Source: Chachezhania sediminis
Lineage (GTDB): Bacteria > Pseudomonadota > Alphaproteobacteria > Rhodobacterales > Rhodobacteraceae
Assembly: GCF_009765275.1 (NCBI RefSeq)
Contig: NZ_VOPH01000008.1
Location: forward strand, 1-64,000
DNA length: 64,000 bases
Direction of reading: 5' to 3'
Shown here: piece after piece, positions 35,622 through 44,514 of the stretch
Numbering within the stretch: the first letter of the stretch is position 1
Layout of the letters: each line of letters starts with the position of its first letter
Notes under the pieces: model-generated
Seen by the model: the letters and a program-made list of their open reading frames with translations, nothing else
What the model was told of the DNA's origin: nothing
The model's database searches: none
Program-made: the position numbers and the translations under genes

Positions 35622-38075
35622 ATGGCCGGAGCACTTGAGGGGCTGCGCGTTCTGGATCTGACGGACTGGCGCGGGGTGATGACCGGCCGGATGCTGGCCA
35701 TCATGGGCGCGGATGTGCTTCAGGTCGAACCCGCGGAAGGGTCGGACGCGCGGGCCATGCCGCCCTTCGACGATGCGGGCGGGTCGCTGTTCTGGGCCGC
35801 CTACGGGGCCGGGCGCCGGTCGCTGGTCCTCGACCGTCAGACGGAAGGCGATCGGGTGATGGCGCTGGCAGCCGTGGCCGATGTCGTGCTGGAAAGCGGC
35901 GTGCCCGGGCGGGCCACCTTTCTGGATACGGATGCTCTGCTGGCTGTAAACCCCGGCGTGATCCACTCCATCGTGACGCCCTACGGGCTGACGGGTCCGA
36001 AGGCGGGCTATGCCGACAGCGACCTGACGCTTTGGGCCGCCGGTGGCCCGCTGAAGCCCACCGAAAGCCAGGCCGGGATTCCCACGCGGCTCAGCCTGCC
36101 GCAGGCCTATCACCACGCCGCGGCCGATGCGCTGTGCGGCGTGATGGTCGCGCTGGAGGCGCGGCGTCTGGGTGGGCGGGGCCAGCAGGTCGTGACCAGT
36201 GCGCAGGCCTCGGCCACGCAATGCACGCTGTCTCTGTCGATGGCCGCGGTGATCGGGCATCCGAACTATGTCTTCCGGGCCGAGGTGAAATCCAAGAAAA
36301 AGAAGGAACTGGACCTGTCGGGGTCCGGGGCGCGCACGCAGCGGTCGAAATGGCCGGTCAAGGACGGCCTGGTCGAGATGCACCTGGCCCTTGGTCCGGC
36401 AGCGGGGCGGTTCACCAACAACCTCTTCGCCCTGATGCACGCGCGCGGCGCCTGTTCCGACAAATTCGCGGAATGGGACTGGATCACCCTGCCGCCCAAG
36501 ATCGAGAACGACGAGATTTCCGAAGAGGAAATGGAACAGGCCCGGACCGAGGTCGCAGCCTTCCTTGCAGGCATGACCAAGCGCGAGACGGTGCAGATGG
36601 CGCTGGACCATCGCCTGATGCTGGCACCGATCATGACGGCGGCCGATCTGGCCGACAGCCCGCATGCGGCGGCGCGGGACTTCTTCGCCACGGCGGGCAT
36701 GCTGAAGCTGCCGGGCAAGCTGGCTCTGGGCTTCGACGAAGGCTTTGCGCCGCTGACCCCGGCCCCGGGGATCGGCGACGGCGGGGCAGAGGTCGAGACA
36801 CGGTGGTTGACCAGCCGCGAATGTGGCCCGTTTCCCGCCGCGACCGTGTCGGCCACGGTGGCGCGCCCATTGGAACACCTGACAGTCCTGGACCTGTCCT
36901 GGGTCGTGGCGGGGCCGATGATCGGGCGCAACATGGCGGATTTCGGAGCCCGGGTGATCCGGGTCGAAAGCCGTAAGAAGCCCGAAGTCGCCCGTCTGAC
37001 AGGCCCGTTCCCGGAAGGCGTGCGCGATCTGGACCGGTCCGGCCTTTACGAGAACTGCAATGCCGGCAAGGACGGCCTGACGCTGGATCTCGGGCAAGAA
37101 GAGGCGAAGCAGATCCTGTGCCGGCTGGCCGGGCAGGCTGACGTGCTGGTCGAAAGTTTCGCGCCTGGGCAGATGGACAAGTGGGGGCTGGGCTATGATG
37201 TGTTGTCGGCCGGCAATCCTGGACTGATCATGCTGTCGACCTCGTTGATGGGACAGTCCGGGCCGTGGTCGGCGCTGGCGGGCTTCGGCAATATCGGCGC
37301 CGCGATGTCCGGGCTGCAGGTGTTGGCTGGACGTGAAGGCGCCGATCCGGTGGGGCCTTACGGGCCTTACACCGATTTCGTGGCGCCCCGCCTTGCGCTG
37401 CCGGTGCTGATGGCAGCGCTTGAAATGCGGCGCCATACCGGGCGGGGGCGCCAGCTGGATGTCAGCCAGGCCGAGGCCGGGATGCAGTTCATCGCGGAAG
37501 CCTTCGCCGAATACCAGGTCACCGGCCGGGTGCCGGTGGCCCGCGGCAACCGCGATCCGCTGGCCGTCCCGAACCAGGTTTACGCCTGCGCGGCCCCCGG
37601 CGACGAAACCGCCTGGGTCGCGATCTCTGTCACCTCGGACGCGATGTGGCAGGGCCTGGTCGCCGAAACCGGCCTGTCCGCACTGGCCGACCCGGCGCTG
37701 GCGACCCGCGAAGGCCGCCCCGCGCACGAGGACGGGATCGACGCGCAGCTGGCCGACTGGTGCCGCGGGCAAAAGGCGGGTGCGGTCGAGGCGCGGCTGC
37801 AGGCAAGAGGTGTGGCCGCCCATGTCGCCGCCTCGCCCGACGACCTGGCGGCCGACCCTCAGCTGGCGGTCTGGAACCATTTCCAGACACGCCCCCGCGT
37901 CGACGGCACATCGGCGCATCACGAGGCCTGCCGTTTCCGGCTGAGCCTGACCCCGGCTGACACGCGCCGCGCGGCCCCGGCCTATGGTCGGGATACCGAA
38001 AAGGTACTGACCGAAAGGCTGGGCCTGGACGCGGCCGAGATCGCAAGGCTGGAGGCTGCCGGCATCCTGACCTGA
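35622..38075 (+). CDS. CaiB/BaiF family CoA-transferase, two fused domains
   Basis: An 817-residue protein made of two class III CoA-transferase domains, residues about 1-400 and 415-817. These enzymes move CoA between carboxylates through an aspartyl-CoA thioester. By eye-alignment the catalytic Asp is present in the second half (Asp585 in PYTDFVAP), but the equivalent position in the first half is Tyr163 (QAYHHAAAD), so the first half is probably non-catalytic. The fusion resembles a covalently linked heterodimer of the BbsEF kind. The ATG at 35622 follows GGAGG and lies two bases after the SDR stop. It is the last gene of the operon. Confidence 0.88.
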   Translation: MAGALEGLRVLDLTDWRGVMTGRMLAIMGADVLQVEPAEGSDARAMPPFDDAGGSLFWAAYGAGRRSLVLDRQTEGDRVMALAAVADVVLESGVPGRATFLDTDALLAVNPGVIHSIVTPYGLTGPKAGYADSDLTLWAAGGPLKPTESQAGIPTRLSLPQAYHHAAADALCGVMVALEARRLGGRGQQVVTSAQASATQCTLSLSMAAVIGHPNYVFRAEVKSKKKKELDLSGSGARTQRSKWPVKDGLVEMHLALGPAAGRFTNNLFALMHARGACSDKFAEWDWITLPPKIENDEISEEEMEQARTEVAAFLAGMTKRETVQMALDHRLMLAPIMTAADLADSPHAAARDFFATAGMLKLPGKLALGFDEGFAPLTPAPGIGDGGAEVETRWLTSRECGPFPAATVSATVARPLEHLTVLDLSWVVAGPMIGRNMADFGARVIRVESRKKPEVARLTGPFPEGVRDLDRSGLYENCNAGKDGLTLDLGQEEAKQILCRLAGQADVLVESFAPGQMDKWGLGYDVLSAGNPGLIMLSTSLMGQSGPWSALAGFGNIGAAMSGLQVLAGREGADPVGPYGPYTDFVAPRLALPVLMAALEMRRHTGRGRQLDVSQAEAGMQFIAEAFAEYQVTGRVPVARGNRDPLAVPNQVYACAAPGDETAWVAISVTSDAMWQGLVAETGLSALADPALATREGRPAHEDGIDAQLADWCRGQKAGAVEARLQARGVAAHVAASPDDLAADPQLAVWNHFQTRPRVDGTSAHHEACRFRLSLTPADTRRAAPAYGRDTEKVLTERLGLDAAEIARLEAAGILT

Positions 38076-38124
38076 CGGTCGGCCGATACCGGCGCCGTCC
38101 CGCGAATGAAGCCGGGTCGCGAAT

Positions 38125-38153
38125 GAAAAATGCCAGGGGATCGCTCCCCTGGC
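38125..38153 (-). terminator. intrinsic terminator of the leftward acyl-CoA operon
   Basis: A perfect 9-bp stem, GCCAGGGGA and TCCCCTGGC, with loop TCGC; on the minus strand it is followed by ATTTTTC. It ends the enoyl-CoA hydratase operon about 30 bases after its stop and faces the end of the rightward CoA-transferase operon, where the hairpin could also slow transcription, though without a U-run. Confidence 0.8.
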
Positions 38154-38184
38154 GTTGTCGTTTGGTCCGTTCGCCGGCCGCCGG

Positions 38185-38985
38185 TCAGTGAAAGTCGAAC
38201 TTCGGCGCTTCCTTCCGTGTGAAGCGGTCGATGGCGTCCTTGTGATAGCCGCTTGTCAGGCAGATCGACTGGGCCTGCGCCTCCAGCTGCAACAGCGCGT
38301 CGCTGTCCAGCTCCATCGCCCGGGCCGAGATCGCCTTGGTCATGGCAAAGGCCGTGCGGGAACTGTTGCACATCATCCGCGCCATGTCCTGTGCCCGGGG
38401 CAACAGCGCCTCGGGAGTGGTCACTTCCATGCAGATGCCCACGCGCAGCGCCTCGGCCGCTTCCAGCGTGCGGCCCGTATAGAACATCTCGCGCGCGCGC
38501 TGGAGCCCGATCATCCGGGGCAGGGAATAGAACAGATTTCCGTCCGGGACCGCGCCGACCCTGCAGAAGGACGCGTTGAAGGAGGCCCGGTCCGAGGCCA
38601 GGATGATATCGCCCGTAAGCGCCAGACCCAGCCCCGCGCCATAGGCCGGGCCGTCCACGGCGGTGATCACCGGAACAGGCAGGTCCCGCAGAAGACGGAT
38701 CCAGCCGTGCAGGTGCTTCATCCGGGGCAGGATGTCCTCGGCCCCCGCCACCAGTCCTGCCTTGTGGTTGGCCAGCATCTTCTTCAGGTCGCCCCCGGCG
38801 CAGAAGACGCCGCCCGTTCCGGTCAGGATCACGGCGCCCACCGTGTCGTCGCGGGCAATGCCCTGCACGGCTGCCGACAGACCTTCGCGCATCGCGTCCG
38901 ACAGCGCATTGCGCGAGCCCGGTTCGTTCATCGTCAGGGTGACGACCCCGTCGTCGCGGGTGATCAGGATTGCGTCGGACATCAT
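38185..38985 (-). CDS. enoyl-CoA hydratase/isomerase family protein
   Basis: A 266-residue crotonase-fold enzyme. The oxyanion segments are visible: FCAGGDLKKM and VDGPAYGAGLGLAL. At the second catalytic position the sequence is CRVGAVPDGNLFYSLPR, where an aspartate replaces the usual glutamate, so it may be an isomerase or a special hydratase. The ATG at 38985 overlaps the acyl-CoA ligase stop by four bases and follows GGGAG. It is the last gene of a three-gene leftward operon (dehydrogenase, ligase, hydratase), followed by an intrinsic terminator. Confidence 0.88.
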   Translation of the reverse strand: MMSDAILITRDDGVVTLTMNEPGSRNALSDAMREGLSAAVQGIARDDTVGAVILTGTGGVFCAGGDLKKMLANHKAGLVAGAEDILPRMKHLHGWIRLLRDLPVPVITAVDGPAYGAGLGLALTGDIILASDRASFNASFCRVGAVPDGNLFYSLPRMIGLQRAREMFYTGRTLEAAEALRVGICMEVTTPEALLPRAQDMARMMCNSSRTAFAMTKAISARAMELDSDALLQLEAQAQSICLTSGYHKDAIDRFTRKEAPKFDFH

Positions 38986-40559
38986 GCGTTCTCCCGTGCC
39001 AGTTGCTTTTTGATGGCGTTCTTGTCGATCTTGTTGGTCGCGGACAGGGGCAGGGCCCCGTCCCAGACCATGACCCCGCGCGGGGCCTTGTAGTCGGCGA
39101 TCCTTTCGCGACAGAACGCGATCAGATCGGCTTCGCTCACCGACTTGCCATCGTGAAGGGCGACGACCGCAAAGACCATTTCTCCCCACTTCTCGTGCGG
39201 TACGCCGATCACGGCGGCCTGGGCCACGGCGGGATGCTTGGAGAGCGCATTCTCCGTCTCGATCGGATAGACGTTTTCGCCGCCCGAGATGATCATCTCC
39301 TTCGTGCGGCCGACCAGGGTCAGATAGCCGTCCTCGTCCAGGAAACCTGCGTCGCCGGTGTGGTAGAAGCCGCCGCGCATGGCTTCGGCGGTTTCCTCGG
39401 GGCGGTTCCAGTAGCCGTTCATCACCTGCGGCCCCCGCACGACGACCTGTCCGGGCTGGCCGGTGGGCACGGGATTGTCGTTGTCATCGACGATCCGCAC
39501 ATCGGCATAGATCACCGGTTTCCCGACCGAGCCGAGCTTGCCGATCATCGGGTTGCCCGGAACGTGGTCCGCAGGCGTCAGCACGGTCAGCACCGGCGAG
39601 GTTTCGGTCATGCCGTAGCCCTGGCAGAAGACGACGCCCGGCACCGCCGCGATCGCGCGTTCCATCAGCGACACCGGCATCGGCGCCGCGCCATAGGTCA
39701 GGCAGCGGATCGACGAGAAGTCGAAATCGCCGAATTTCGGGTGGTCCATGATCATGCGCAGCATCGTCGGCACCAGCGTCATCGTTGTGATGCGCTGGTC
39801 CTGGATGATGCGCATCGTGTCCTCGACCTCGAACCGGGGCTGGATCACCATCGTCGTGCCATAGGCAATCGCGGTATAGACCCGGCTGCCGGTCCCCAGA
39901 TGGAACAGAGGCCCCGACAGAAGCAGCACGTCGGTGTCGACATAGCCATACAGATGCCCGGATCCGGTCGCGTTGATCAACAGGTTCGCATGGCTGAGCA
40001 TGACGCCCTTGGGCACGCCGGTGGTTCCCGAGGTGTAGAAGATGATCATCGTGTCGTTGCTGTGGCTGGCCACGGCGTCGAATGCGTCGTCCGCCACCTT
40101 GCCCGCCCCGGCGACCAGTGCATCATAGCTGGGCGTGCCCGCGGGCAGTTCCGGGGCACCGTCGTCCCAGTCGGCGAAGATCAGATGCTTCAGCGTCGGG
40201 CAGCGATCCATCAGCGCCGCGGCCCGCGGCACGAAGTGACGGTCGACCACCAGCACCTGGGGTGTGCAGTCGGCGATCACGTCGACCATCTCGTCTTCCG
40301 ACAGGCGATAGTTCAGCGGCACCAGGATCCCACCGATCACGCAAGGTACATAGTACATCTCGACCAGCCAGTGGGAATTCTGGCCCAGATAGGCCACCCG
40401 GTCGCCGGGGCGGACGCCCAGATCGGAAAGAACCCGGGCCATGGCCTGGATCCGGTCGCGGAACTGGGCATAGGTAAAGTCGCGGCCCTCGAAATGGGTG
40501 GCCTTCTTGTCGGGATGTCTGAAGGCATATTTCCGGATCAGATCGGGAAACCGGTTCAT
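38982..40559 (-). CDS. AMP-forming acyl-CoA ligase (fatty-acid/cinnamate-type)
   Basis: A 525-residue ANL-superfamily ligase. The AMP motif is YTSGTTGVPKG, the second core is YGMTETSP, the hinge is GRTKEMIISGGENVYP and the C-terminal lysine lies in SATNKIDKNAIKK. It would activate a carboxylic acid to its CoA thioester with ATP. The ATG at 40559 follows GGAGG and overlaps the acyl-CoA dehydrogenase stop by four bases. A longer open frame upstream is the dehydrogenase gene in another frame. The acid is not identifiable from sequence. Confidence 0.93.
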   Translation of the reverse strand: MNRFPDLIRKYAFRHPDKKATHFEGRDFTYAQFRDRIQAMARVLSDLGVRPGDRVAYLGQNSHWLVEMYYVPCVIGGILVPLNYRLSEDEMVDVIADCTPQVLVVDRHFVPRAAALMDRCPTLKHLIFADWDDGAPELPAGTPSYDALVAGAGKVADDAFDAVASHSNDTMIIFYTSGTTGVPKGVMLSHANLLINATGSGHLYGYVDTDVLLLSGPLFHLGTGSRVYTAIAYGTTMVIQPRFEVEDTMRIIQDQRITTMTLVPTMLRMIMDHPKFGDFDFSSIRCLTYGAAPMPVSLMERAIAAVPGVVFCQGYGMTETSPVLTVLTPADHVPGNPMIGKLGSVGKPVIYADVRIVDDNDNPVPTGQPGQVVVRGPQVMNGYWNRPEETAEAMRGGFYHTGDAGFLDEDGYLTLVGRTKEMIISGGENVYPIETENALSKHPAVAQAAVIGVPHEKWGEMVFAVVALHDGKSVSEADLIAFCRERIADYKAPRGVMVWDGALPLSATNKIDKNAIKKQLARENA

Positions 40560-41710
40560 TTCCGCCTCCCCAGAAGCGACCGGCCGATGATCTCGCGCAT
40601 GACCTCGCCGGTGCCGCCGGCGATCCGGCCGACGCGGGCATCGGCCCAGGCGCGGGCGATGGGGTATTCCCACATGTAGCCATAGCCGCCGAACAGTTGC
40701 AGCAGGTCGTCCAGGCACCGGCACAGCGTTTCCGAGGTCAGCATCTTGCCCATGGCGGCATCGACCGCGTCCAGTTCGCCGGCCACGTGCATTTCCAGGC
40801 ACTTGTCGGTGAAGACGCGCAGCATCACGGACTGTGCCTTGATCTCTGCCAGCTTGAAGCGGGTGTTCTGGAAATCGGCGATGGTCTGGCCGAAGGCCTT
40901 GCGTTCGGTCACATGGTCGACCGTCCATTGCAGCGCGGCTTCCAGGGCGGCGGTCGCGCGGACGCATTGCAGCAGGCGTTCCTGCGGAAGCTGTTCCATG
41001 AGCTGGACGAAACCGCGCCCTTCGGTGCCGATCAGGTTCGTGACGGGCACGCGGACATTATCGAAGAACAGCTCGGCCGTGTCCTGCGCCTTCCAGCCCA
41101 CCTTCTCCAGCAGCTTTTCGCCCTTGGTGAAACCGGGCGTGTCGGCAGGGACCAGGATCAGCGAGGTGCCGCGCGCGCCCTGGGTCGGGTCGGTCTTGCA
41201 CGCCAGCACCAGGATGTCGCAGTTGCCGCCATTGGTGATGAAGACTTTCTGCCCGTTGATGACGAAGTCGTCGCCGTCACGGATCGCGGTGGTCTTGATT
41301 CCCTGTACGTCCGACCCGGCCGCCGGTTCGGTCATGGCGACGGCGCCGATTGCCTCGCCCGCGGCCATCTTCGGCAGCCATTCCTTCTTCAGCTCTTCGG
41401 TGCCGTAATGCAGGAGGTAGGGCGCCACGATATCGGAATGCAGCGAAAAGCCAGGGCCCATGGCACCGGCCGCGGCGAGTTCTTCCATGACCACCATGGA
41501 AAACAGGAAATCCGCGCCGACCCCGCCATATTCCTCGGGCATCGCGGCGCACAGCAGGCCGTTCTGACCCGCCTTCTTCCAGGCCTCGCGGCTGACCCGG
41601 CCGTCCTTTTCCCACTGTGCGTGATATGGCGTGATTTCCTCGGCCACGAAGCGGCGGACCTGGTCGCGGAACATCTCGTGGTCTTCGTTGAATACGGTGC
41701 GCTTGAACAT
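40556..41710 (-). CDS. acyl-CoA dehydrogenase
   Basis: A 384-residue flavoprotein that forms the alpha-beta double bond of an acyl-CoA. FAD and substrate motifs are present (MTEPAAGSDVQGIKT, INGQKVFITNGG, FGGYGYMWEYP). The usual C-terminal catalytic Glu position reads GGTGEVMREI, without the YEGT glutamate; Glu244 in LPQER takes the place used by isovaleryl- and long-chain-type dehydrogenases. This placement is common in enzymes for branched or bulky chains. It is the first gene of the leftward operon and shares the divergent palindrome region with the SDR gene. Confidence 0.93.
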   Translation of the reverse strand: MFKRTVFNEDHEMFRDQVRRFVAEEITPYHAQWEKDGRVSREAWKKAGQNGLLCAAMPEEYGGVGADFLFSMVVMEELAAAGAMGPGFSLHSDIVAPYLLHYGTEELKKEWLPKMAAGEAIGAVAMTEPAAGSDVQGIKTTAIRDGDDFVINGQKVFITNGGNCDILVLACKTDPTQGARGTSLILVPADTPGFTKGEKLLEKVGWKAQDTAELFFDNVRVPVTNLIGTEGRGFVQLMEQLPQERLLQCVRATAALEAALQWTVDHVTERKAFGQTIADFQNTRFKLAEIKAQSVMLRVFTDKCLEMHVAGELDAVDAAMGKMLTSETLCRCLDDLLQLFGGYGYMWEYPIARAWADARVGRIAGGTGEVMREIIGRSLLGRRK

Positions 41711-41767
41711 TGCGGCGATTCCTCCCTCGAAACTGACGGCTGGCGCGCCGTCTGTTGCACCAACTGA

Positions 41768-41800
41768 TAATTAGCTTGCAAACTTTTATCAAGCTAATTA
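41768..41800. promoter_or_regulatory. 33-bp operator: perfect 11-bp inverted repeat
   Basis: Arms TAATTAGCTTG (41768-41778) and CAAGCTAATTA (41790-41800) are perfectly complementary with an 11-base AT-rich spacer. The site lies in the divergent gap between the acyl-CoA dehydrogenase and SDR genes, and its left arm recurs at 32009. It is a strong candidate binding site for the MarR-family protein encoded downstream of the SDR gene. Confidence 0.75.
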
Positions 41801-41830
41801 CAACGAGGGCAGTTGCAGGAGGAGAACACC

Positions 41831-42733
41831 ATGCTGGAAGGCAAGGCAGTCATCGTGACGGGCGCGGGCCGGGGGATTGGCCGGGACATCGCGCTGATGA
41901 TGGCGTCGCGGGGCGCAAAGGTCATCGTGAACGACCTGGGTGGCGCGGCCGATGGCGGGGGCGCGGATGCGACCCCGGCGCAGGAGGTCGTGAACGAAAT
42001 CGAGGCCGCGGGCGGCGAGGCGATTGCCAATTTCGGCAACGTGGCCAAGCCCGAAGATGCAAAGTCCATGGTCGAACAGTCGATGGACACGTTCGGCACC
42101 ATCGATGTGATCGTGAACAATGCGGGCATCCTGCGTGACGTCATCTTCCACAAGATGACCGAAGCGGACTGGGATTCCGTGATCGCCGTGCACCTGAAGG
42201 GCAGCTTCAACATGGCCAGCGCCGTGGCGCCCCAGTTCAAGATGCAGGCATCGGGCAGCTTCATCAACTTCACCTCGACCTCGGGGCTGATCGGGAACTT
42301 CGGGCAGGCGAACTATTCCGCCGCCAAGATGGGGATCGTCGGCCTGTCGAAGTCGCTGGCGCTGGACATGGCGCGTTTCAACGTGCGGTCGAACTGTATC
42401 GCGCCTTTTGCCTGGTCGCGCCTGATCGGCACCATTCCGGCCAAGACCGAGGCCGAAAAAGCCCGGGTCGAGCGCATCAAGGAAATGACCCCGGCCAAGA
42501 TCGCGCCGCTGTGCGTCGCGCTGGCAGATCCTTCCTGCGACGTGACGGGCCAGATCTTCGGTGTGCGCAACAACGAGATCTTTCTGTTCAGCCAGCCGCG
42601 TCCGATCCGGTCGGTTCACCGGGGCGAGGGCTGGACGCCCGAAACCGTCCTGGAACACGCAATCCCGGCCATGAAGCGGGATTTCTATGAACTGGAAAGG
42701 TCCGGCGACATCTTCACCTGGGATCCGGTCTAA
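41831..42733 (+). CDS. SDR-family 3-hydroxyacyl-CoA dehydrogenase (HSD17B4/MFE-2-like)
   Basis: A 300-residue short-chain dehydrogenase. The cofactor motif TGAGRGIGRDIA is followed by VIVNDLGG, a mark of the dehydrogenase domain of peroxisomal multifunctional enzyme 2. Catalysis: NNAGILRD, Ser in FTSTSG, and YSAAK. These enzymes oxidise (3R)-hydroxyacyl-CoA and thus match the MaoC hydratase at 32069. The ATG at 41831 follows GGAGGAGAACACC. It is the first gene of the rightward operon with MarR, racemase and FMN enzyme. Confidence 0.9.
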   Translation: MLEGKAVIVTGAGRGIGRDIALMMASRGAKVIVNDLGGAADGGGADATPAQEVVNEIEAAGGEAIANFGNVAKPEDAKSMVEQSMDTFGTIDVIVNNAGILRDVIFHKMTEADWDSVIAVHLKGSFNMASAVAPQFKMQASGSFINFTSTSGLIGNFGQANYSAAKMGIVGLSKSLALDMARFNVRSNCIAPFAWSRLIGTIPAKTEAEKARVERIKEMTPAKIAPLCVALADPSCDVTGQIFGVRNNEIFLFSQPRPIRSVHRGEGWTPETVLEHAIPAMKRDFYELERSGDIFTWDPV

Positions 42734-42802
42734 CGGTCTTGGCGAGCCGGGGCATATTTCGTAGGCTTGTCCTCCGCCCCGGCGAGCCGGTCGAAAAAAG
42801 GT

Positions 42803-43282
42803 ATGGATAACGTGCCACAAGATGCTGCCGCCTCGAAGAAGCAGACTTCGCTGAGCGAAGACAACAATCCTGTATTCCAGGACATCGCGCGCTTCCGGGC
42901 CATCCTGTTCGACGCCATGCTGAAGCCCCACGACATGACCATGTCGCAGGGCTGGGTCCTGGTACACCTGGTGCGCGAGAACGGCTTGCGCCAGTCCGAA
43001 CTCGCGGACCGGCTGGAGGTTGCGACCGTCACCACGTCCAAGCTGATCGACCGCTTGGAAGCGCGCGGCTATGTCGAACGGCGGTCCGACCCGAATGACC
43101 GTCGGTCGAACCGGGTCTATGCCACGCCCCAGGCCAAGCAGCTGGTCAAGATCCTGACCAAGACCATTTTCGAGGTCGACGAGATCGCCAATGCCGGCAT
43201 CCCGGAAAAGGATCTGGCGACGACCCTGCGGGTGCTTGCGCTGATGCGGACGAACCTCAAGGCCGCCCTCAACAACAGGTAA
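42803..43282 (+). CDS. MarR-family transcriptional regulator
   Basis: A 159-residue winged-helix regulator. The recognition region is LRQSELADRLEVATVTTSKL followed by DRLEARGYVERRSDPNDRRS, the wing of MarR proteins. Many MarR proteins in aromatic or acyl-CoA clusters release DNA on binding a CoA thioester; here the palindrome at 41768 and the related site at 32009 are likely targets. The ATG at 42803 follows AAAAAAGGT; a longer TTG start at 42767 is possible. It lies between the SDR and racemase genes. Confidence 0.9.
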   Translation: MDNVPQDAAASKKQTSLSEDNNPVFQDIARFRAILFDAMLKPHDMTMSQGWVLVHLVRENGLRQSELADRLEVATVTTSKLIDRLEARGYVERRSDPNDRRSNRVYATPQAKQLVKILTKTIFEVDEIANAGIPEKDLATTLRVLALMRTNLKAALNNR

Positions 43283-43336
43283 GCGGTTTCGGCGCCTTAG
43301 GACGCCGCCGCGCCCCATCCGGAAAGGACACGCGCG

Positions 43337-44491
43337 ATGCCAGCAGACGCATCGGCGCCCCCGCTTGCGGGGCTGCGCATCATTGAATTCGCCGGGATCG
43401 GCCCGGGCCCCTTCGCCGGCATGATGCTGGCCGACATGGGGGCCGAGATCGTCCGGATCGAACGCCCGGGTGCTGCTTCGCCAACGGGGCAGGGACGGCA
43501 CGAGCTTGAATTCCTGGCGCGCGGGCGCAAGTCCATCGCGCTGGACATGAAGAAGCCCGGCGCGCTGGACCTGGCGATGCGCCTGATCGACAGCGCCGAC
43601 GGGCTGATCGAAGGCTTTCGCCCCGGTGTGATGGAGCGCCTGGGGCTGGGGCCCGATGTCTGTCTGACCCGCAACCCAAGGCTGGTCTATGGCCGGATGA
43701 CGGGCTGGGGACAGGACGGCCCCGTCGCTAAAACCGCGGGCCACGACCTGAACTACATCGCACTGTCCGGCGCCCTTCACGCCAGCGGCGAGGCGGATCG
43801 GGCGCCCACTTTTCCGCTGAACCTTCTGGGGGATTTCGGCGGCGGCGGCATGTTCCTGGCCTTCGGCATGGTGACCGGGCTGCTGAAGGTGGCGCGGACC
43901 GGGCAGGGCGACGTGGTCGACGCGGCCATCGTCGACGGCACCGCCGCGCTGATGGCGATGATCTACAGCCGCCGCTCCATGGGCGTGTGGCGGGACGAAC
44001 GGGCCTCGAACGCGCTGGACGGCGGGGTGCCGTGGTACGGCGTCTATGAATGCGCCGACGGCGGATGGGTTACCATCGGATCGCTGGAGCCGCAGTTCTG
44101 GGCCGTTCTTCTGGACAAGCTGGGCCTGACGGCCGAGGAGATGGGGGATCGCGCGGACCGCAGCGCCTGGCCGGCGATGCGCGTTCGTCTGACCGACATC
44201 TTCCTGTCCCGGCCGCGCGACCACTGGGTCGGCCTGCTGCAGGACACCGACGCCTGCTTTGCCCCGGTGCTGAGCATGGCCGAAGCGCCGGATCATCCGC
44301 ACAACAAGGCGCGGGGCATCTTCTCGGACGGGCCGGTGCAGCCGATGCCCGCCCCGCGTTTTGCCCGCGCCGCCACGCCGTTGCCGTCGACGCCGCCAGC
44401 CCCCGGCCGCGACAGCCGGAGCGTGCTGGAAGACCTTGGGCTTGGCGCCGGGGACATCGACGACCTGTTCAGCGAGGGCGTGGTGTCCTGA
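43337..44491 (+). CDS. alpha-methylacyl-CoA racemase-like CoA-transferase family protein
   Basis: A 384-residue CaiB/BaiF-family protein of the AMACR branch. It has the racemase catalytic pair: His136 ([11 protein letters not shown]) and Asp166 ([10 protein letters not shown]), the same 30-residue spacing as in the characterised mycobacterial enzyme. AMACR flips the C2 methyl group of 2-methylacyl-CoA so that the stereospecific dehydrogenase can act. This is the strongest clue to a 2-methyl-branched substrate for the cluster. The ATG at 43337 has no striking ribosome site. Confidence 0.88.
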   Translation: MPADASAPPLAGLRIIEFAGIGPGPFAGMMLADMGAEIVRIERPGAASPTGQGRHELEFLARGRKSIALDMKKPGALDLAMRLIDSADGLIEGFRPGVMERLGLGPDVCLTRNPRLVYGRMTGWGQDGPVAKTAGHDLNYIALSGALHASGEADRAPTFPLNLLGDFGGGGMFLAFGMVTGLLKVARTGQGDVVDAAIVDGTAALMAMIYSRRSMGVWRDERASNALDGGVPWYGVYECADGGWVTIGSLEPQFWAVLLDKLGLTAEEMGDRADRSAWPAMRVRLTDIFLSRPRDHWVGLLQDTDACFAPVLSMAEAPDHPHNKARGIFSDGPVQPMPAPRFARAATPLPSTPPAPGRDSRSVLEDLGLGAGDIDDLFSEGVVS

Positions 44492-44514
44492 CGGACCCGC
44501 GCGGAGGAGAGACC

